Below, in pieces: positions 44,199-52,879 of a stretch of 64,000 nt of DNA. The notes under the pieces were generated by a model. That model ran no database searches. It was not told the origin of the DNA and saw only the letters and a list, made by a program, of their open reading frames with translations. The DNA comes from Flavobacterium sp. HJJ (GTDB taxonomy: Bacteria > Bacteroidota > Bacteroidia > Flavobacteriales > Flavobacteriaceae). Every line of letters starts with the position of its first letter. Position 1 is the stretch's first letter. The stretch spans positions 248,001 through 312,000 of the forward strand of contig NZ_JADKPR010000001.1 of assembly GCF_015351475.1 (NCBI RefSeq), read 5' to 3'. The position numbers and the translations under genes are program-made.

Positions 44199-44858
44199 TT
44201 ATTTCTCATCACCATAATACCGCGCTTCAATGCGCTTAATATCCTTAATAGACTTCTTCGCCCAATCCAATCGTTTCTCCAAAATTTCATCATCTGTCAG
44301 TTTCCAGTCAATATCCGAATTACGCAATCGGTTCGTCAGGTTCTGAATAATAATTGCCGCCGAAACCGAAATATTAAGACTCTCTGTAAAACCCACCATC
44401 GGAATTTTAAGAAAACCATCCGCTTTTTGAAGAATCTCTTCCGACAGCCCGTCTCTTTCTGTTCCAAAAAACAGCGCACTAGGTTTCGAAATATCAAAAT
44501 CTTCCAGCAGGCAGTCATTTTCATGAGGTGTAGTCGCAATGATTTGGTAGCCTTTATTTTTCAAAGTATCAATACAATTCGTAACACTGTGATAAGTCGA
44601 AATATCAACCCATTTTTGTGCTCCCATCGCTATTTCCTTATCGATCCTTTTACCATAACGTTCTTCAATAACATGCAGCTCCTGAATCCCAAAAACTTCA
44701 CAGCTGCGCATCACTGCACTGGCATTATGCATCTGAAAAACATCTTCAACAGCAATCGTAAAATGTTTGGTTCTGTCTTTCAAAACCTTTAAAAATTTTT
44801 CTTTTCGGTTATCAGTTAAAATATTTTCTAAAAATTCCAGATAATCAGTATCAATCAT
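44199..44858 (-). CDS. trmH: tRNA (guanosine-2'-O-)-methyltransferase, SpoU/TrmH type
   Basis: This 219-residue enzyme has the SPOUT knot motifs: motif 1 VFQMHNASAVMRSCEVFGI near residues 40-58, motif 2 SALFFGTERDGLSEEIL near 130-146 and motif 3 IPMVGFTESLNISVSAAII near 152-172. The N-terminal block and the C-terminal WAKKSI basic tail fit TrmH, which methylates G18 in the tRNA D-loop using SAM. Other SpoU rRNA methylases are close homologues, so the exact target is inferred. Confidence 0.88.
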   Translation of the reverse strand: MIDTDYLEFLENILTDNRKEKFLKVLKDRTKHFTIAVEDVFQMHNASAVMRSCEVFGIQELHVIEERYGKRIDKEIAMGAQKWVDISTYHSVTNCIDTLKNKGYQIIATTPHENDCLLEDFDISKPSALFFGTERDGLSEEILQKADGFLKIPMVGFTESLNISVSAAIIIQNLTNRLRNSDIDWKLTDDEILEKRLDWAKKSIKDIKRIEARYYGDEK

Positions 44859-44930
44859 TACAAATTGTTTTTGGCAAAAATACTAAAAAAGAGTAGTTTT
44901 ATAATCTAAGATTGCAATCCATAAAAAAAC

Positions 44931-45629
44931 ATGAAAAAGAAATTAGTCGTTCTTACCGGAGCCGGTATCAGTGCCGAAAGCGGTATCAAAACATTTCGTG
45001 ACAGCGACGGTCTATGGGAAGGCCATAATGTAATGGATGTTGCCACTCCCGAGGGCTGGCACAAAAATCCTGCATTAGTTTTGGATTTTTACAATCAAAG
45101 ACGTCAGCAGTTAAAAGAAGTACTGCCTAATTTAGGCCATCAGATTTTAGCTGAACTTGAGAATGATTTTGACGTTTACATCATTACCCAAAATGTGGAT
45201 GATTTACATGAACGTGCCGGAAGCTCCAACATCACCCATTTACACGGCGAATTATTAAAAGTGAGAAGTTCAAAAAATGAAAGCTACATTTTGGATTGGC
45301 ATGCTGATTTGAATTTTGGAGATATAGACCCTAAAGGCAATCAGCTTCGTCCGCATATCGTTTGGTTTGGTGAGCAGGTTCCTGCTTTGGAAGATGCCAT
45401 TACAATAACCGAACAAGCCGATTATTTTGCAGTCATTGGCACTTCACTGCAGGTATATCCTGCTGCAGGATTAATCAATTTTACACCAAAAACAACACCC
45501 ATTTATTATATTGACCCAAAACCAGCAAAAATCCCAAATCTTAGAAATCCGCTTGACGTAATTCCCAATATCGCGTCAGAAGGAGTGAGAATTTTAAAAG
45601 AAAAGCTTCTTGCTAATCTACAGCAATAG
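44931..45629 (+). CDS. cobB: Sir2-family NAD-dependent protein deacylase, cysteine-free
   Basis: The 232-residue sirtuin has GAGISAESGIKTFRDSDGLW near 8-27, the catalytic His in TQNVDDLHERAG...LHGELL, and GTSLQVYPAAGL. The Y-x-x-R of desuccinylase/SIRT5-type enzymes is present in LDFYNQRRQQL, so succinyl or similar lysine acyl groups are plausible substrates besides acetyl. No cysteine occurs in the whole protein, so the usual four-cysteine zinc site is absent. Similar zinc-less forms exist. Its 3' end overlaps the convergent channel gene by 17 bases. Confidence 0.9.
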   Translation: MKKKLVVLTGAGISAESGIKTFRDSDGLWEGHNVMDVATPEGWHKNPALVLDFYNQRRQQLKEVLPNLGHQILAELENDFDVYIITQNVDDLHERAGSSNITHLHGELLKVRSSKNESYILDWHADLNFGDIDPKGNQLRPHIVWFGEQVPALEDAITITEQADYFAVIGTSLQVYPAAGLINFTPKTTPIYYIDPKPAKIPNLRNPLDVIPNIASEGVRILKEKLLANLQQ

Positions 45630-46575
45630 GATAAAAAGTATTTAATAATCCCATATCAAGAACCGTGCTTTGATTATCTTCACTTTTGGTATACATTGGC
45701 TTAAATTTAGCTCCATAGATAATTTCTTCAAAAGTGTAAGAGGTTCTAGTCGCAACAGTGGTACTAAACATATCGTCAAAAGTTTTTATAATCACTATAA
45801 TTTCACCCGAAATTGACTCAAAATCTGCCGCCAAAAAACCATCCAAAGGACTCTCACTGGTTATAGGATGTACTAATGTCCATGCCAATGCAAGTGAATT
45901 TATTTTTTGATATTCTAAATCCAATATAAAAAATTTGTTAACCATCACCCCATTCTCTTCCATTCGCATTCCAAGAGTTACATTCACTTCAGCATCTATG
46001 TAATTCGTGTTTTTATAAGGAGCTAACCTAAACATCAATGCTTTACCATTATTAAAAGGTGCAATAATAGCATTATGAGAAAATTTTAAATAAATAGCAG
46101 GCTTGCTAAACCTCCCAAAAAACAAACCAGTAGCAATCGCAAAACTCAACAGTCCTATTAATGCTTCAGCAGATGATAATGCACTGGTATAAAATCCTAT
46201 CGGGCTGACATGCCCATATCCAACGGTTGTGAATGTCTGTGCACTAAAGAAATAAGCCTGCCCAAACTGCACCCATTCATTATCAGTAGTATCAATTCCG
46301 TTAAGATGCTCAATTCCGATACCAAAATAAAGAATAGCAAACACAAAATTTATAGAGATATAAAACAGCAGCAAAACAGAAAGGAACTGCCAAGAAGACA
46401 TATCTAACAAAGTGTGATACCAGCTAATCCTGTCTAGAATTCCGATACCTTTTTTGGCAGCATTTACCGATCCGTCTTTATTAATAAATCGTCCCCCTGT
46501 ATTGGATGCACTACTGCCGAAACCAGTATTTATCAGTGTTTTTGCTTTACTATTAAATTGATGAAATAATGCCAT
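45613..46575 (-). CDS. Kir-type (inward-rectifier-like) potassium channel
   Basis: I start at the ATG at 46575 (MALFHQFNSK), giving 320 residues; an upstream frame adds 22 hydrophobic residues. The first membrane helix is near residues 62-84 and the pore region (FGQAYFFSAQTFTTVGYGHVSP) carries the selectivity filter TVGYG. The second helix follows (LSSAEALIGLLSFAIATGLFFGRFSKP), then a large cytoplasmic beta domain as in KirBac channels (LKFSHNAIIAPFNNGKALMFRLAP, TLVHPITSESPLDGF). It should conduct potassium. The gene runs toward the sirtuin and away from the flotillin-like gene. Confidence 0.9.
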   Translation of the reverse strand: MALFHQFNSKAKTLINTGFGSSASNTGGRFINKDGSVNAAKKGIGILDRISWYHTLLDMSSWQFLSVLLLFYISINFVFAILYFGIGIEHLNGIDTTDNEWVQFGQAYFFSAQTFTTVGYGHVSPIGFYTSALSSAEALIGLLSFAIATGLFFGRFSKPAIYLKFSHNAIIAPFNNGKALMFRLAPYKNTNYIDAEVNVTLGMRMEENGVMVNKFFILDLEYQKINSLALAWTLVHPITSESPLDGFLAADFESISGEIIVIIKTFDDMFSTTVATRTSYTFEEIIYGAKFKPMYTKSEDNQSTVLDMGLLNTFYPIAVD

Positions 46576-46736
46576 ACTTTGTTTATTAAATAGACTGCAA
46601 AATACTAATAAATCTAATGTAACAATAAATAAAAACGACACACTAATCAGGACAAAACATTCAATAGAAATCTAGCAGAATATGTTAGAATTACATTAAA
46701 GTGTTGATGTTTACAATCTAAACCCTCATTATCATT

Positions 46737-48650
46737 ATGGAATTAATCTTTACTTATTGGTGGATATTCTTAATTGTTTTATCCATCTTATTTTACAAAT
46801 TTGTTTTGCGTGTTTTCTTTGGAATGGTCATCGTTCCTGAAAACAAAATCGGATTGGTTACCAAGAAATTTGTTCTTTTTGGTTCTGAAAAATCGCTGCC
46901 CGACGGCCGTATAATTGCCACCAGAGGAGAAGCGGGATATCAGGCCAAAACTCTTGCTCCCGGATTATACTGGGCCATGTGGCCTTGGCAGTTTTCTATC
47001 GACATGGCTTCTTTCACCATTATTCCCGAAGGAAATATTGGTTTGGTATTAAGTAAAGACGGAGCAGAAATACCAACAGGACGCATTCTCGCCCAAAAAG
47101 TAAACTCAGACAACTTTCAGGATGCAACGATGTTTCTTGATAACGGAGGACAGAAAGGAAGACAATCTGCTTTTGTTACCACTGGTTCTTATCGTATCAA
47201 TACACATCTATTTGAAGTAATAATTTCTCCTCAAGTGGTTATTTCTGAAAATATGGTTGGTATTGTAACCGCCATGGACGGTGAGCCGATCCCAATCGGG
47301 CAGATTGCAGGTAAATTTGTAGAAGGACACAATAACTTTCAGGATTTTGATCAATTCTTAAAAAATGGAGGAAACCGCGGATTACAGCCACAAGTAATGC
47401 TTGCTGGTTCCTATTACATTAATTCATGGGCAGTACAAATTGAACAAACCCCCATGACCGATGTACCTATTGGATATGTAGGAGTAGTTATTTCCTACAT
47501 CGGAGAAGACGGTCAAGATGTAACCGGCGATAATTTCAAACACGGAAATATTGTCTCCAAAGGACAGCGCGGTGTCTGGATGGAACCTTTTGGCCCTGGA
47601 AAATACGCTCTTAATAAATACACTACCAAGTTAGAACCGGTTCCTACAACGAACTTAGTATTGAACTGGGCCGATGCCAGAAGCGAATCCCATAATTTGG
47701 ATAAAAACCTCTCTACAATCACGGTTCGTTCCAAAGACGGTTTCCCTTTCAATCTGGATGTATCACAAATCATTCACGTTCCTGCCAATGAAGCACCAAA
47801 AGTAATTGCCCGCTTTGGAAGCATGAACAATTTAGTTTCTCAGGTTTTGGAACCAACCATTGGTAACTACTTTAGAAACTCAGCTCAGGAAAGCGATGTG
47901 ATTTCATTCCTTTCCACCAGAAAAGAGCGTCAGGAATCGGCCAAGAATCACATCAAAGTTGTTTTGGACGAATACAATGTGAATGCAGTGGATACTTTAA
48001 TAGGTGACATTGTTCCTCCTGAATCACTGATGAAAACATTAACAGACAGAAAAATTGCCGAAGAAGAACAAAAAACCTACCAAACCCAAAAAATGGCTCA
48101 GGAACAGCGCCAGGGAATGGAAAAAGAAACAGCTATCGCCGATATGCAGAAAGAGATCGTAAAAGCTTCGCAAAGTGTTGAAATTGCTCAGAGAACTGCG
48201 GATGCAACTGTTAAAAAAGCTGAAGGAGATGCGACAAGTCTAAAACTTAATGTAAATGCCGAAGCCGAAGCTACAAAAATGCGAGCCAATGCCGAAGCCG
48301 AAGCTACAAAAGCAAGAGCCGGAGCACAAGCCGAGGCAACCAAACTTACCGCCAGTGCGGAAGCCGAAAGAATCTCCAAAACCGGTCTTGCAGAAGCTGA
48401 AAAAATCATGGCTATTGGTAAATCTACTGCTGAGGCTTATCAGCTGCAGGTTTCTGCAATGGGCGGTGATAACTTTACGAAATATAAAATCACTGAAGAA
48501 ATCGGAAAAGGAAAAATCAAAGTCATTCCAGATGTTCTTATCTCCGGAAGCAGCGGTACCGATGGATCTATGAGCGGATTATTAGGACTAAAGCTTATGG
48601 AAATCATGGACACCGATAAAAGCAAAGGGATCTCAAAAAAAGGAGAATAA
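46737..48650 (+). CDS. SPFH/flotillin-like protein with four N-terminal repeats
   Basis: This 637-residue protein has one N-terminal membrane helix (residues 1-30). Then come four tandem units of about 65-75 residues: 31-93 (VPENKIGLV), 94-164 (IPEGNIGLVLSKDGAEIPTG), 165-238 (ISENMVGIVTAMDGEPIPIG) and 239-304 (VPIGYVGVVISYIGEDG). An SPFH domain follows (about 310-460), then a long Ala/Glu/Lys coiled coil (about 465-600). Repeats plus SPFH plus coiled coil parallels the major vault protein. It probably forms membrane-attached oligomers. It diverges from the Kir-type channel. Confidence 0.87.
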   Translation: MELIFTYWWIFLIVLSILFYKFVLRVFFGMVIVPENKIGLVTKKFVLFGSEKSLPDGRIIATRGEAGYQAKTLAPGLYWAMWPWQFSIDMASFTIIPEGNIGLVLSKDGAEIPTGRILAQKVNSDNFQDATMFLDNGGQKGRQSAFVTTGSYRINTHLFEVIISPQVVISENMVGIVTAMDGEPIPIGQIAGKFVEGHNNFQDFDQFLKNGGNRGLQPQVMLAGSYYINSWAVQIEQTPMTDVPIGYVGVVISYIGEDGQDVTGDNFKHGNIVSKGQRGVWMEPFGPGKYALNKYTTKLEPVPTTNLVLNWADARSESHNLDKNLSTITVRSKDGFPFNLDVSQIIHVPANEAPKVIARFGSMNNLVSQVLEPTIGNYFRNSAQESDVISFLSTRKERQESAKNHIKVVLDEYNVNAVDTLIGDIVPPESLMKTLTDRKIAEEEQKTYQTQKMAQEQRQGMEKETAIADMQKEIVKASQSVEIAQRTADATVKKAEGDATSLKLNVNAEAEATKMRANAEAEATKARAGAQAEATKLTASAEAERISKTGLAEAEKIMAIGKSTAEAYQLQVSAMGGDNFTKYKITEEIGKGKIKVIPDVLISGSSGTDGSMSGLLGLKLMEIMDTDKSKGISKKGE

Positions 48651-48667
48651 TTACAATTCCAATAACA

Positions 48668-48700
48668 AAAAAATCTGCTGTACTCAGCAGATTTTTTTTA
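48668..48700 (+). terminator. Terminator after the SPFH gene
   Basis: AAATCTGCTG and CAGCAGATTT pair around a 4-base loop and are followed by a T-run. Confidence 0.9.
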
Positions 48701-48886
48701 TAAGCACATCAAAAAACCCTAACGTAACAAATACGTAATCAATATTTTATCTGTAAAAAAAATAATTTCATCACATAAAAAGTAAGATATTTTAGTTAAA
48801 TTCATTCATAAAAACAAGTTTAAATTCCGCTACAGCCAAAATCAAAATTTTTCATTTGGAAAAAATTTAAAATTTAAAAAAAAAGC

Positions 48887-48894
48887 TATATTTG
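48887..48894 (+). promoter_or_regulatory. Bacteroidota -7 element
   Basis: TATATTTG fits TAnnTTTG, 33 bases before the ATG at 48928. Confidence 0.5.
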
Positions 48895-48927
48895 TTTTTC
48901 CTAAATCAACCTAATACCACTTAACCT

Positions 48928-49626
48928 ATGAATCTAAAATTACCTTTTAGTATTGTTCTTATTGCTTTTTCACAATTTTTTTTCGCCCAAGAAACAAATA
49001 ATGAAACAGCAAGTACTGAAACAACTATTACCACTACAGCAAAAGCCCCAGTTGATTTTAAAAAGCAAATACAAGATTTAAAAGATCAGAAAAAAGCGTA
49101 TTTAGCCCAACAAGAGGCTGACAAAAAAGCTGCTAAAAAAGTAAGTAAAGAAGCTCAAAAATTAGCTAAGAAAGCAACTGATCAAGCAAAAACTACAGAA
49201 GCTAAAGCAGCTAAAGAGAAAGCCATTGCTGACAAAGCCCAAGCCAATGCAGATAAAAAAGCTGCAAAAGCTGCAAAAAAAGCCGCTGACAAAATTGCAA
49301 GAGAAGAAGCTCTTACCACAAAAGCACAAGCAGAAGCTGACAGAAAAGCCTCTGAAGAATCTGAAAAAATTTCCAAAGAAAAAATAGCAGCTTTTAAGAA
49401 AGAAGCTGCCTCAGCAAAAGAAGCTCAGGACAAACTTGCAAAAGATGTTGCGAAACTGCAAAAGGAAAAAGAGGAAGCTGATCAAAAATTAGTAGAGTCA
49501 GCCAAATTAGCTTTAGAAAAATCAAAAATGCTAGAAGAGCAAATCGCCAAAGCAAGTGCTGAAGCTGAAAAAGCCGCCGCTGCCGAAGCAAAAATAACTG
49601 CTGAAAAAGCAGCAAAAACAAATTAG
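48928..49626 (+). CDS. Secreted Ala/Lys-rich coiled-coil protein
   Basis: The 232-residue product has a signal peptide (LPFSIVLIAFSQFFFAQ) and a short Thr-rich linker. From residue about 45 to the end it is a highly charged, almost uninterrupted helix of Ala, Lys, Glu and Asp (KKAAKKVSKEAQKLAKKATD, EKAAAAEAKITAEKAAKTN). Heptad-like spacing suggests a coiled coil in the periplasm, as in TolA-like or cell-wall linker segments, but no functional domain is present. Composition drives any similarity, so family assignment is unsafe. A terminator follows. Confidence 0.7.
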   Translation: MNLKLPFSIVLIAFSQFFFAQETNNETASTETTITTTAKAPVDFKKQIQDLKDQKKAYLAQQEADKKAAKKVSKEAQKLAKKATDQAKTTEAKAAKEKAIADKAQANADKKAAKAAKKAADKIAREEALTTKAQAEADRKASEESEKISKEKIAAFKKEAASAKEAQDKLAKDVAKLQKEKEEADQKLVESAKLALEKSKMLEEQIAKASAEAEKAAAAEAKITAEKAAKTN

Positions 49627-49676
49627 CCCCATATAATAAAACAATACCTAACCTGCTTAATTAAACATTTTTAAAC

Positions 49677-49706
49677 TAAAATCCGTTTTTCAACGGATTT
49701 TTTATT
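49677..49706 (+). terminator. Intrinsic terminator
   Basis: AAAATCCGTT pairs with AACGGATTTT around a 4-base loop, followed by T-rich sequence. Confidence 0.85.
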
Positions 49707-49818
49707 TAAGCTATGTACAAATTCTATTAGTTTTAAAATTCATATAATTAAAACCCTGAAAGCAAATCTCCTAACCTGCCTTTTTTAAAATTACCTATCT
49801 TTACAAAAAATAAATACC

Positions 49819-51072
49819 ATGCAGCATATAATTGACCGTTTTATAAGTTATGTCACGATAGACACCGAATCTGACCCTAATTCAAACACAACCCCAAGTA
49901 CAGCTAAACAATGGGATTTAGCCAATAAATTAGCTGACGAATTAAAAAACATAGGACTGGAAGATGTCACCATAGACGACAAAGCGTATATCATGGCTAC
50001 TCTGCCAAGCAATGTTGATCATGAAGTGCCTACGATTGGATTTATTTCACATTTTGACACTTCTCCCGACTTTTCTGGTGCCAATGTAAAACCACAGATT
50101 ATTACCGATTACGATGGTAAAGACATTGTTTTAAATACCGAAAAAAACATCATTTTATCGCCTTCCTATTTTAAAGATTTGCTGCAATATAAAGGACAAA
50201 CGTTAATCACTACCGACGGCACAACCTTACTGGGAGCAGATGACAAAGCTGGCATTACAGAAATTGTTACTGCAATGGAATTCCTAGTTCAAAATCCAGA
50301 CATTAAACACGGGAAAATCAGAATTGGATTCACGCCTGATGAAGAAATTGGACGGGGAGCTCATCATTTTGACGTTGAAAAATTTGGAGCAGAATGGGCT
50401 TACACAATGGACGGAAGTCAAGTAGGAGAATTAGAATTTGAAAATTTCAACGCCGCAGGAGCTAAAATCACTTTCAAGGGAAAAAGTGTTCATCCTGGTT
50501 ATGCCAAAGGAAAAATGATCAATTCCATGCTTATTGCTAATGATTTCATCAATGAATTACCTGAAGATGAAACTCCTCAGGAAACCAGAGGGTATCAAGG
50601 TTTTTTTCACGTACATCATTTATCTGGAAGTATTGAAGAAACAGTTTTGGAACTAATTATCCGTGATCATAACAAACAAAAATTTGAAAAAAGAAAAGAA
50701 CTGATTCATAAAATAACTAAAAAAATCAACAAAAAATTTGCTAAGCAGTTTGGAGAAGATATTGTTATTTCAGAAGTAAACGATCAGTATTACAATATGA
50801 AAGAAAAGGTTGTTCCTGTAAAACATATTGTAAACATTGCTGAAAAAGCAATGAAAGAACTCGGCATTAAACCAATCATCAAACCCATCAGAGGAGGAAC
50901 TGACGGATCTCAGCTATCGTTCAAAGGACTTCCTTGCCCAAACATCTTTGCCGGCGGTCATAATTTCCATGGCAAATACGAGTATGTTCCTGTTGAAAGC
51001 ATGCAAAAAGCTGTAGAAGTAATTGTTCGAATTGCCGAATTGACTGCTAACGGAGATTATTTGAAAAAGTAA
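49819..51072 (+). CDS. pepT: Peptidase T (tripeptide aminopeptidase)
   Basis: The 417-residue M20B metallopeptidase has the zinc-ligand blocks [15 protein letters not shown] near residues 74-88 with the D next to the catalytic site, [14 protein letters not shown] near 138-150, [16 protein letters not shown] near 172-187 with the catalytic Glu, and the C-terminal [21 protein letters not shown] and [10 protein letters not shown]. Length and motifs are canonical. It releases N-terminal residues from tripeptides in the cytoplasm. A -7-like TATCTTTA lies shortly upstream. The YdeI-like gene follows 18 bases later. Confidence 0.95.
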   Translation: MQHIIDRFISYVTIDTESDPNSNTTPSTAKQWDLANKLADELKNIGLEDVTIDDKAYIMATLPSNVDHEVPTIGFISHFDTSPDFSGANVKPQIITDYDGKDIVLNTEKNIILSPSYFKDLLQYKGQTLITTDGTTLLGADDKAGITEIVTAMEFLVQNPDIKHGKIRIGFTPDEEIGRGAHHFDVEKFGAEWAYTMDGSQVGELEFENFNAAGAKITFKGKSVHPGYAKGKMINSMLIANDFINELPEDETPQETRGYQGFFHVHHLSGSIEETVLELIIRDHNKQKFEKRKELIHKITKKINKKFAKQFGEDIVISEVNDQYYNMKEKVVPVKHIVNIAEKAMKELGIKPIIKPIRGGTDGSQLSFKGLPCPNIFAGGHNFHGKYEYVPVESMQKAVEVIVRIAELTANGDYLKK

Positions 51073-51090
51073 AACTAAAACCATTGCTAT

Positions 51091-51654
51091 ATGGACATGA
51101 TTAACCATTGGGCTAATGAATTGGACATTTTGAAAGCAATTATAGCCAAAACAGCATTAGTTGAAACCAATAAATGGGGAGGCTGTGTCTATGTACTAGG
51201 TAATAAAAATATTGTTGGCGTTGGAGGTTTCAAAAAATTCTTCACTCTTTGGTTTTTTAACGGTGCTTATCTCAAAGACGAAAAAAAACTTTTAGTAAAT
51301 GCAAATGAAGGAGTTACCAAATCATTGCGCCAATGGCGGTTTACATCCAAAAATGAAATCAATGAAGAGGAGATTCTCACCTATATTCTAGAAGCAATTC
51401 AAAACGAAAAAGAAGGTAAAATCATCAAACCTAAAAAAGTAACAGAACCAACGATAATCCCTGATTTACTGCAAAAGGTACTGAATGACAATATCCAATT
51501 GAAGGATGCATTTCTAAAGTTCAGTCCTTATAAACAAAAGGAATTCATAGAATTTATTGAAACAGCCAAACGGGAAGAAACCAAACTATCGAGAATCGAA
51601 AAAATAAAGCCCATGATTTTAGACAATATTGGTCTAAATGATAAATACAGATAA
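51091..51654 (+). CDS. YdeI/OmpD-associated-family protein
   Basis: The 187-residue protein has an N-terminal DUF1801-type domain (residues about 1-110; LVETNKWGGCVYVLGNKNIVG, FFTLWFFNGAYLKDEKKLLV) and a C-terminal OmdA-like helical domain (LKDAFLKFSPYKQKEFIEFI, AKREETKLSRIEKIKPMIL). This pairing is the YdeI family, described in connection with bacteriocin protection and outer-membrane effects in enterobacteria; the mechanism is unknown. It follows pepT by 18 bases and is likely co-transcribed. A terminator with the repeated CCCAAATTCCA stem ends the unit. Confidence 0.83.
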   Translation: MDMINHWANELDILKAIIAKTALVETNKWGGCVYVLGNKNIVGVGGFKKFFTLWFFNGAYLKDEKKLLVNANEGVTKSLRQWRFTSKNEINEEEILTYILEAIQNEKEGKIIKPKKVTEPTIIPDLLQKVLNDNIQLKDAFLKFSPYKQKEFIEFIETAKREETKLSRIEKIKPMILDNIGLNDKYR

Positions 51655-51674
51655 AAAATTAAAATCCAAATTAC

Positions 51675-51716
51675 AAATCCCAAATTCCAGCACTATTGGA
51701 ATTTGGGATTTTTTTA
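51675..51716 (+). terminator. Terminator with dispersed-repeat stem, copy 1
   Basis: AAATCCCAAATTCCA (51675-51689) and TGGAATTTGGGATTT (51697-51711) pair perfectly, followed by a T-run. The identical 15-base stem recurs at 52476-52515. Confidence 0.85.
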
Positions 51717-51785
51717 TTAAAAACAATATCAATTTTCTTGCCTTTCAATTCAAAACAGATCCTTTAAATCAGTAAAACCTTAACA

Positions 51786-51814
51786 TTGGAACATTAAAAT
51801 ATTTATTACATTTG
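51786..51814 (+). promoter_or_regulatory. Bacteroidota promoter with long leader
   Basis: TTG (51786-51788), an 18-base spacer and TACATTTG (51807-51814) fit the consensus. The ATG at 51917 lies 102 bases downstream, so a leader of about 95 bases is expected. Confidence 0.65.
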
Positions 51815-51916
51815 TTAATATACCGAAAACAATTTGGTAACACTGAGGTAATTTTCAGAAAAACTTCCCAATTCAGTATCAGTATAAAATTAAATAATTC
51901 CTAAAATTAACTAATT

Positions 51917-52456
51917 ATGATAGAAAAAAAAGAAGATCAGCCCACTCCGGAAAAAGTGATACTTCCAGAATCACCAATAAATGAAAACAAAGAAGTTCCA
52001 AAGCCGGCTGTTTCTAAACCGGCACCAAAACCAAGAACAGTCAGAACTGTCGCTGCAAAACCAGCAACAGTTAAACCTGCAGCCACAAAACCAGTTACAG
52101 CAAAACCAGCAGTCTCAAGACCTTCTGCTGTAAAAACACCATCAAGACCAATCAATGCTAGTGTCACTCCACTAACTTCAGAAACTGCTGCTGAAGAAAT
52201 AAAAACAGAAAAAACTGCTGTAGTTTCTCAAGAAGAGAAAAAAGATAAAAAGAAGAAAAAAAACAAATCAAAAATGAAAGAAAAAGAAAAAGAGAAAAAA
52301 GCAAAAGCTAAGGCCAAAGAAAAAGCGAAGAAGAAAGCAAAAAAGGCTAAAAAAGCCAAGAAAGAAAAAGCTAAAAAAGCAAAGCTGAAAGCCAAACTCA
52401 AAGAGAAAAAAGCGAAAGCAAAAGCTAAAAAAAGCAAAAAAGGCAAGAAAAAATAA
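51917..52456 (+). CDS. Histone-H1-like Lys/Ala/Pro-rich protein
   Basis: The 179-residue product is low-complexity throughout. Residues about 20-100 are Pro/Ala/Lys/Val rich with tandem AAKPATVKPAATKP-type units. After an acidic spacer (EEIKTEKTAVVSQEE), the last 75 residues are nearly all Lys and Ala in KAKAKEKAKKKAKKAKK-type repeats. No signal peptide. This two-part layout resembles bacterial histone-H1-like DNA-compacting proteins, but composition-based similarity cannot prove it. A leader of about 95 bases precedes the gene. Confidence 0.7.
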   Translation: MIEKKEDQPTPEKVILPESPINENKEVPKPAVSKPAPKPRTVRTVAAKPATVKPAATKPVTAKPAVSRPSAVKTPSRPINASVTPLTSETAAEEIKTEKTAVVSQEEKKDKKKKKNKSKMKEKEKEKKAKAKAKEKAKKKAKKAKKAKKEKAKKAKLKAKLKEKKAKAKAKKSKKGKKK

Positions 52457-52475
52457 CAGTCTTTTTATAAAAAGA

Positions 52476-52520
52476 AAATCCCAAATTCCAGTTACTAAAT
52501 TGGAATTTGGGATTTTTTAT
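52476..52520. terminator. Bidirectional terminator, copy 2 of the repeated stem
   Basis: AAATCCCAAATTCCA (52476-52490) and TGGAATTTGGGATTT (52501-52515) are identical to the arms at 51675-51711. It separates convergent genes (H1-like and yajC). Confidence 0.85.
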
Positions 52521-52538
52521 TGTAATAACAGTATCTGA

Positions 52539-52814
52539 TTAAGCTTTTTTATTCAAAGTAGCGCTTAACTCCAAAGAAATTGAAGAACGCTCCATTTTTA
52601 ATTTTCCAGCCATTGTTTCAATAATTACTGTTGTATCTGCAAGCTCAGCTATTTTACCGTGAATACCGCTTTTTGTAATTATTTTATCACCTACTTTTAA
52701 GCCGTTTTCAAATTCTTTTTCGTTTTTAGCTCTTTTCTGCTGTGGACGAATCATAAAAAAGTAAATGACTACGAACATCAATAAAAACGGCAAAAACTGT
52801 TGTATTTGTCCCAT
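52539..52814 (-). CDS. yajC: Sec translocon accessory subunit YajC
   Basis: The 91-residue protein has one N-terminal membrane helix (FLPFLLMFVVIYFFMIRPQQKRAK) with the family signature FMIRPQQKR directly after. A small cytoplasmic beta domain follows (LKVGDKIITKSGIHGKIAEL, TTVIIETMAGKLKMERSSI). YajC joins SecDF-YidC at the Sec translocon. It follows nusB on the same strand by 65 bases, a Bacteroidota arrangement. Confidence 0.93.
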   Translation of the reverse strand: MGQIQQFLPFLLMFVVIYFFMIRPQQKRAKNEKEFENGLKVGDKIITKSGIHGKIAELADTTVIIETMAGKLKMERSSISLELSATLNKKA

Positions 52815-52879
52815 AATTTAAAAATTTAATATTTGTTAATTGTTTTATATTTAATAGAAATGAAGCTGTGTTAAAAAAA

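Noticed and set aside
48188..48409. Minus-strand Ala/Ser-rich frame inside the SPFH gene
   Set aside because: It is the antisense of the coiled-coil repeats and has no independent signals.
52228..52446. Minus-strand frame of almost pure Phe, Leu and Ala opposite the H1-like gene
   Set aside because: It is the complement of lysine codons and mimics a membrane protein only through base composition.
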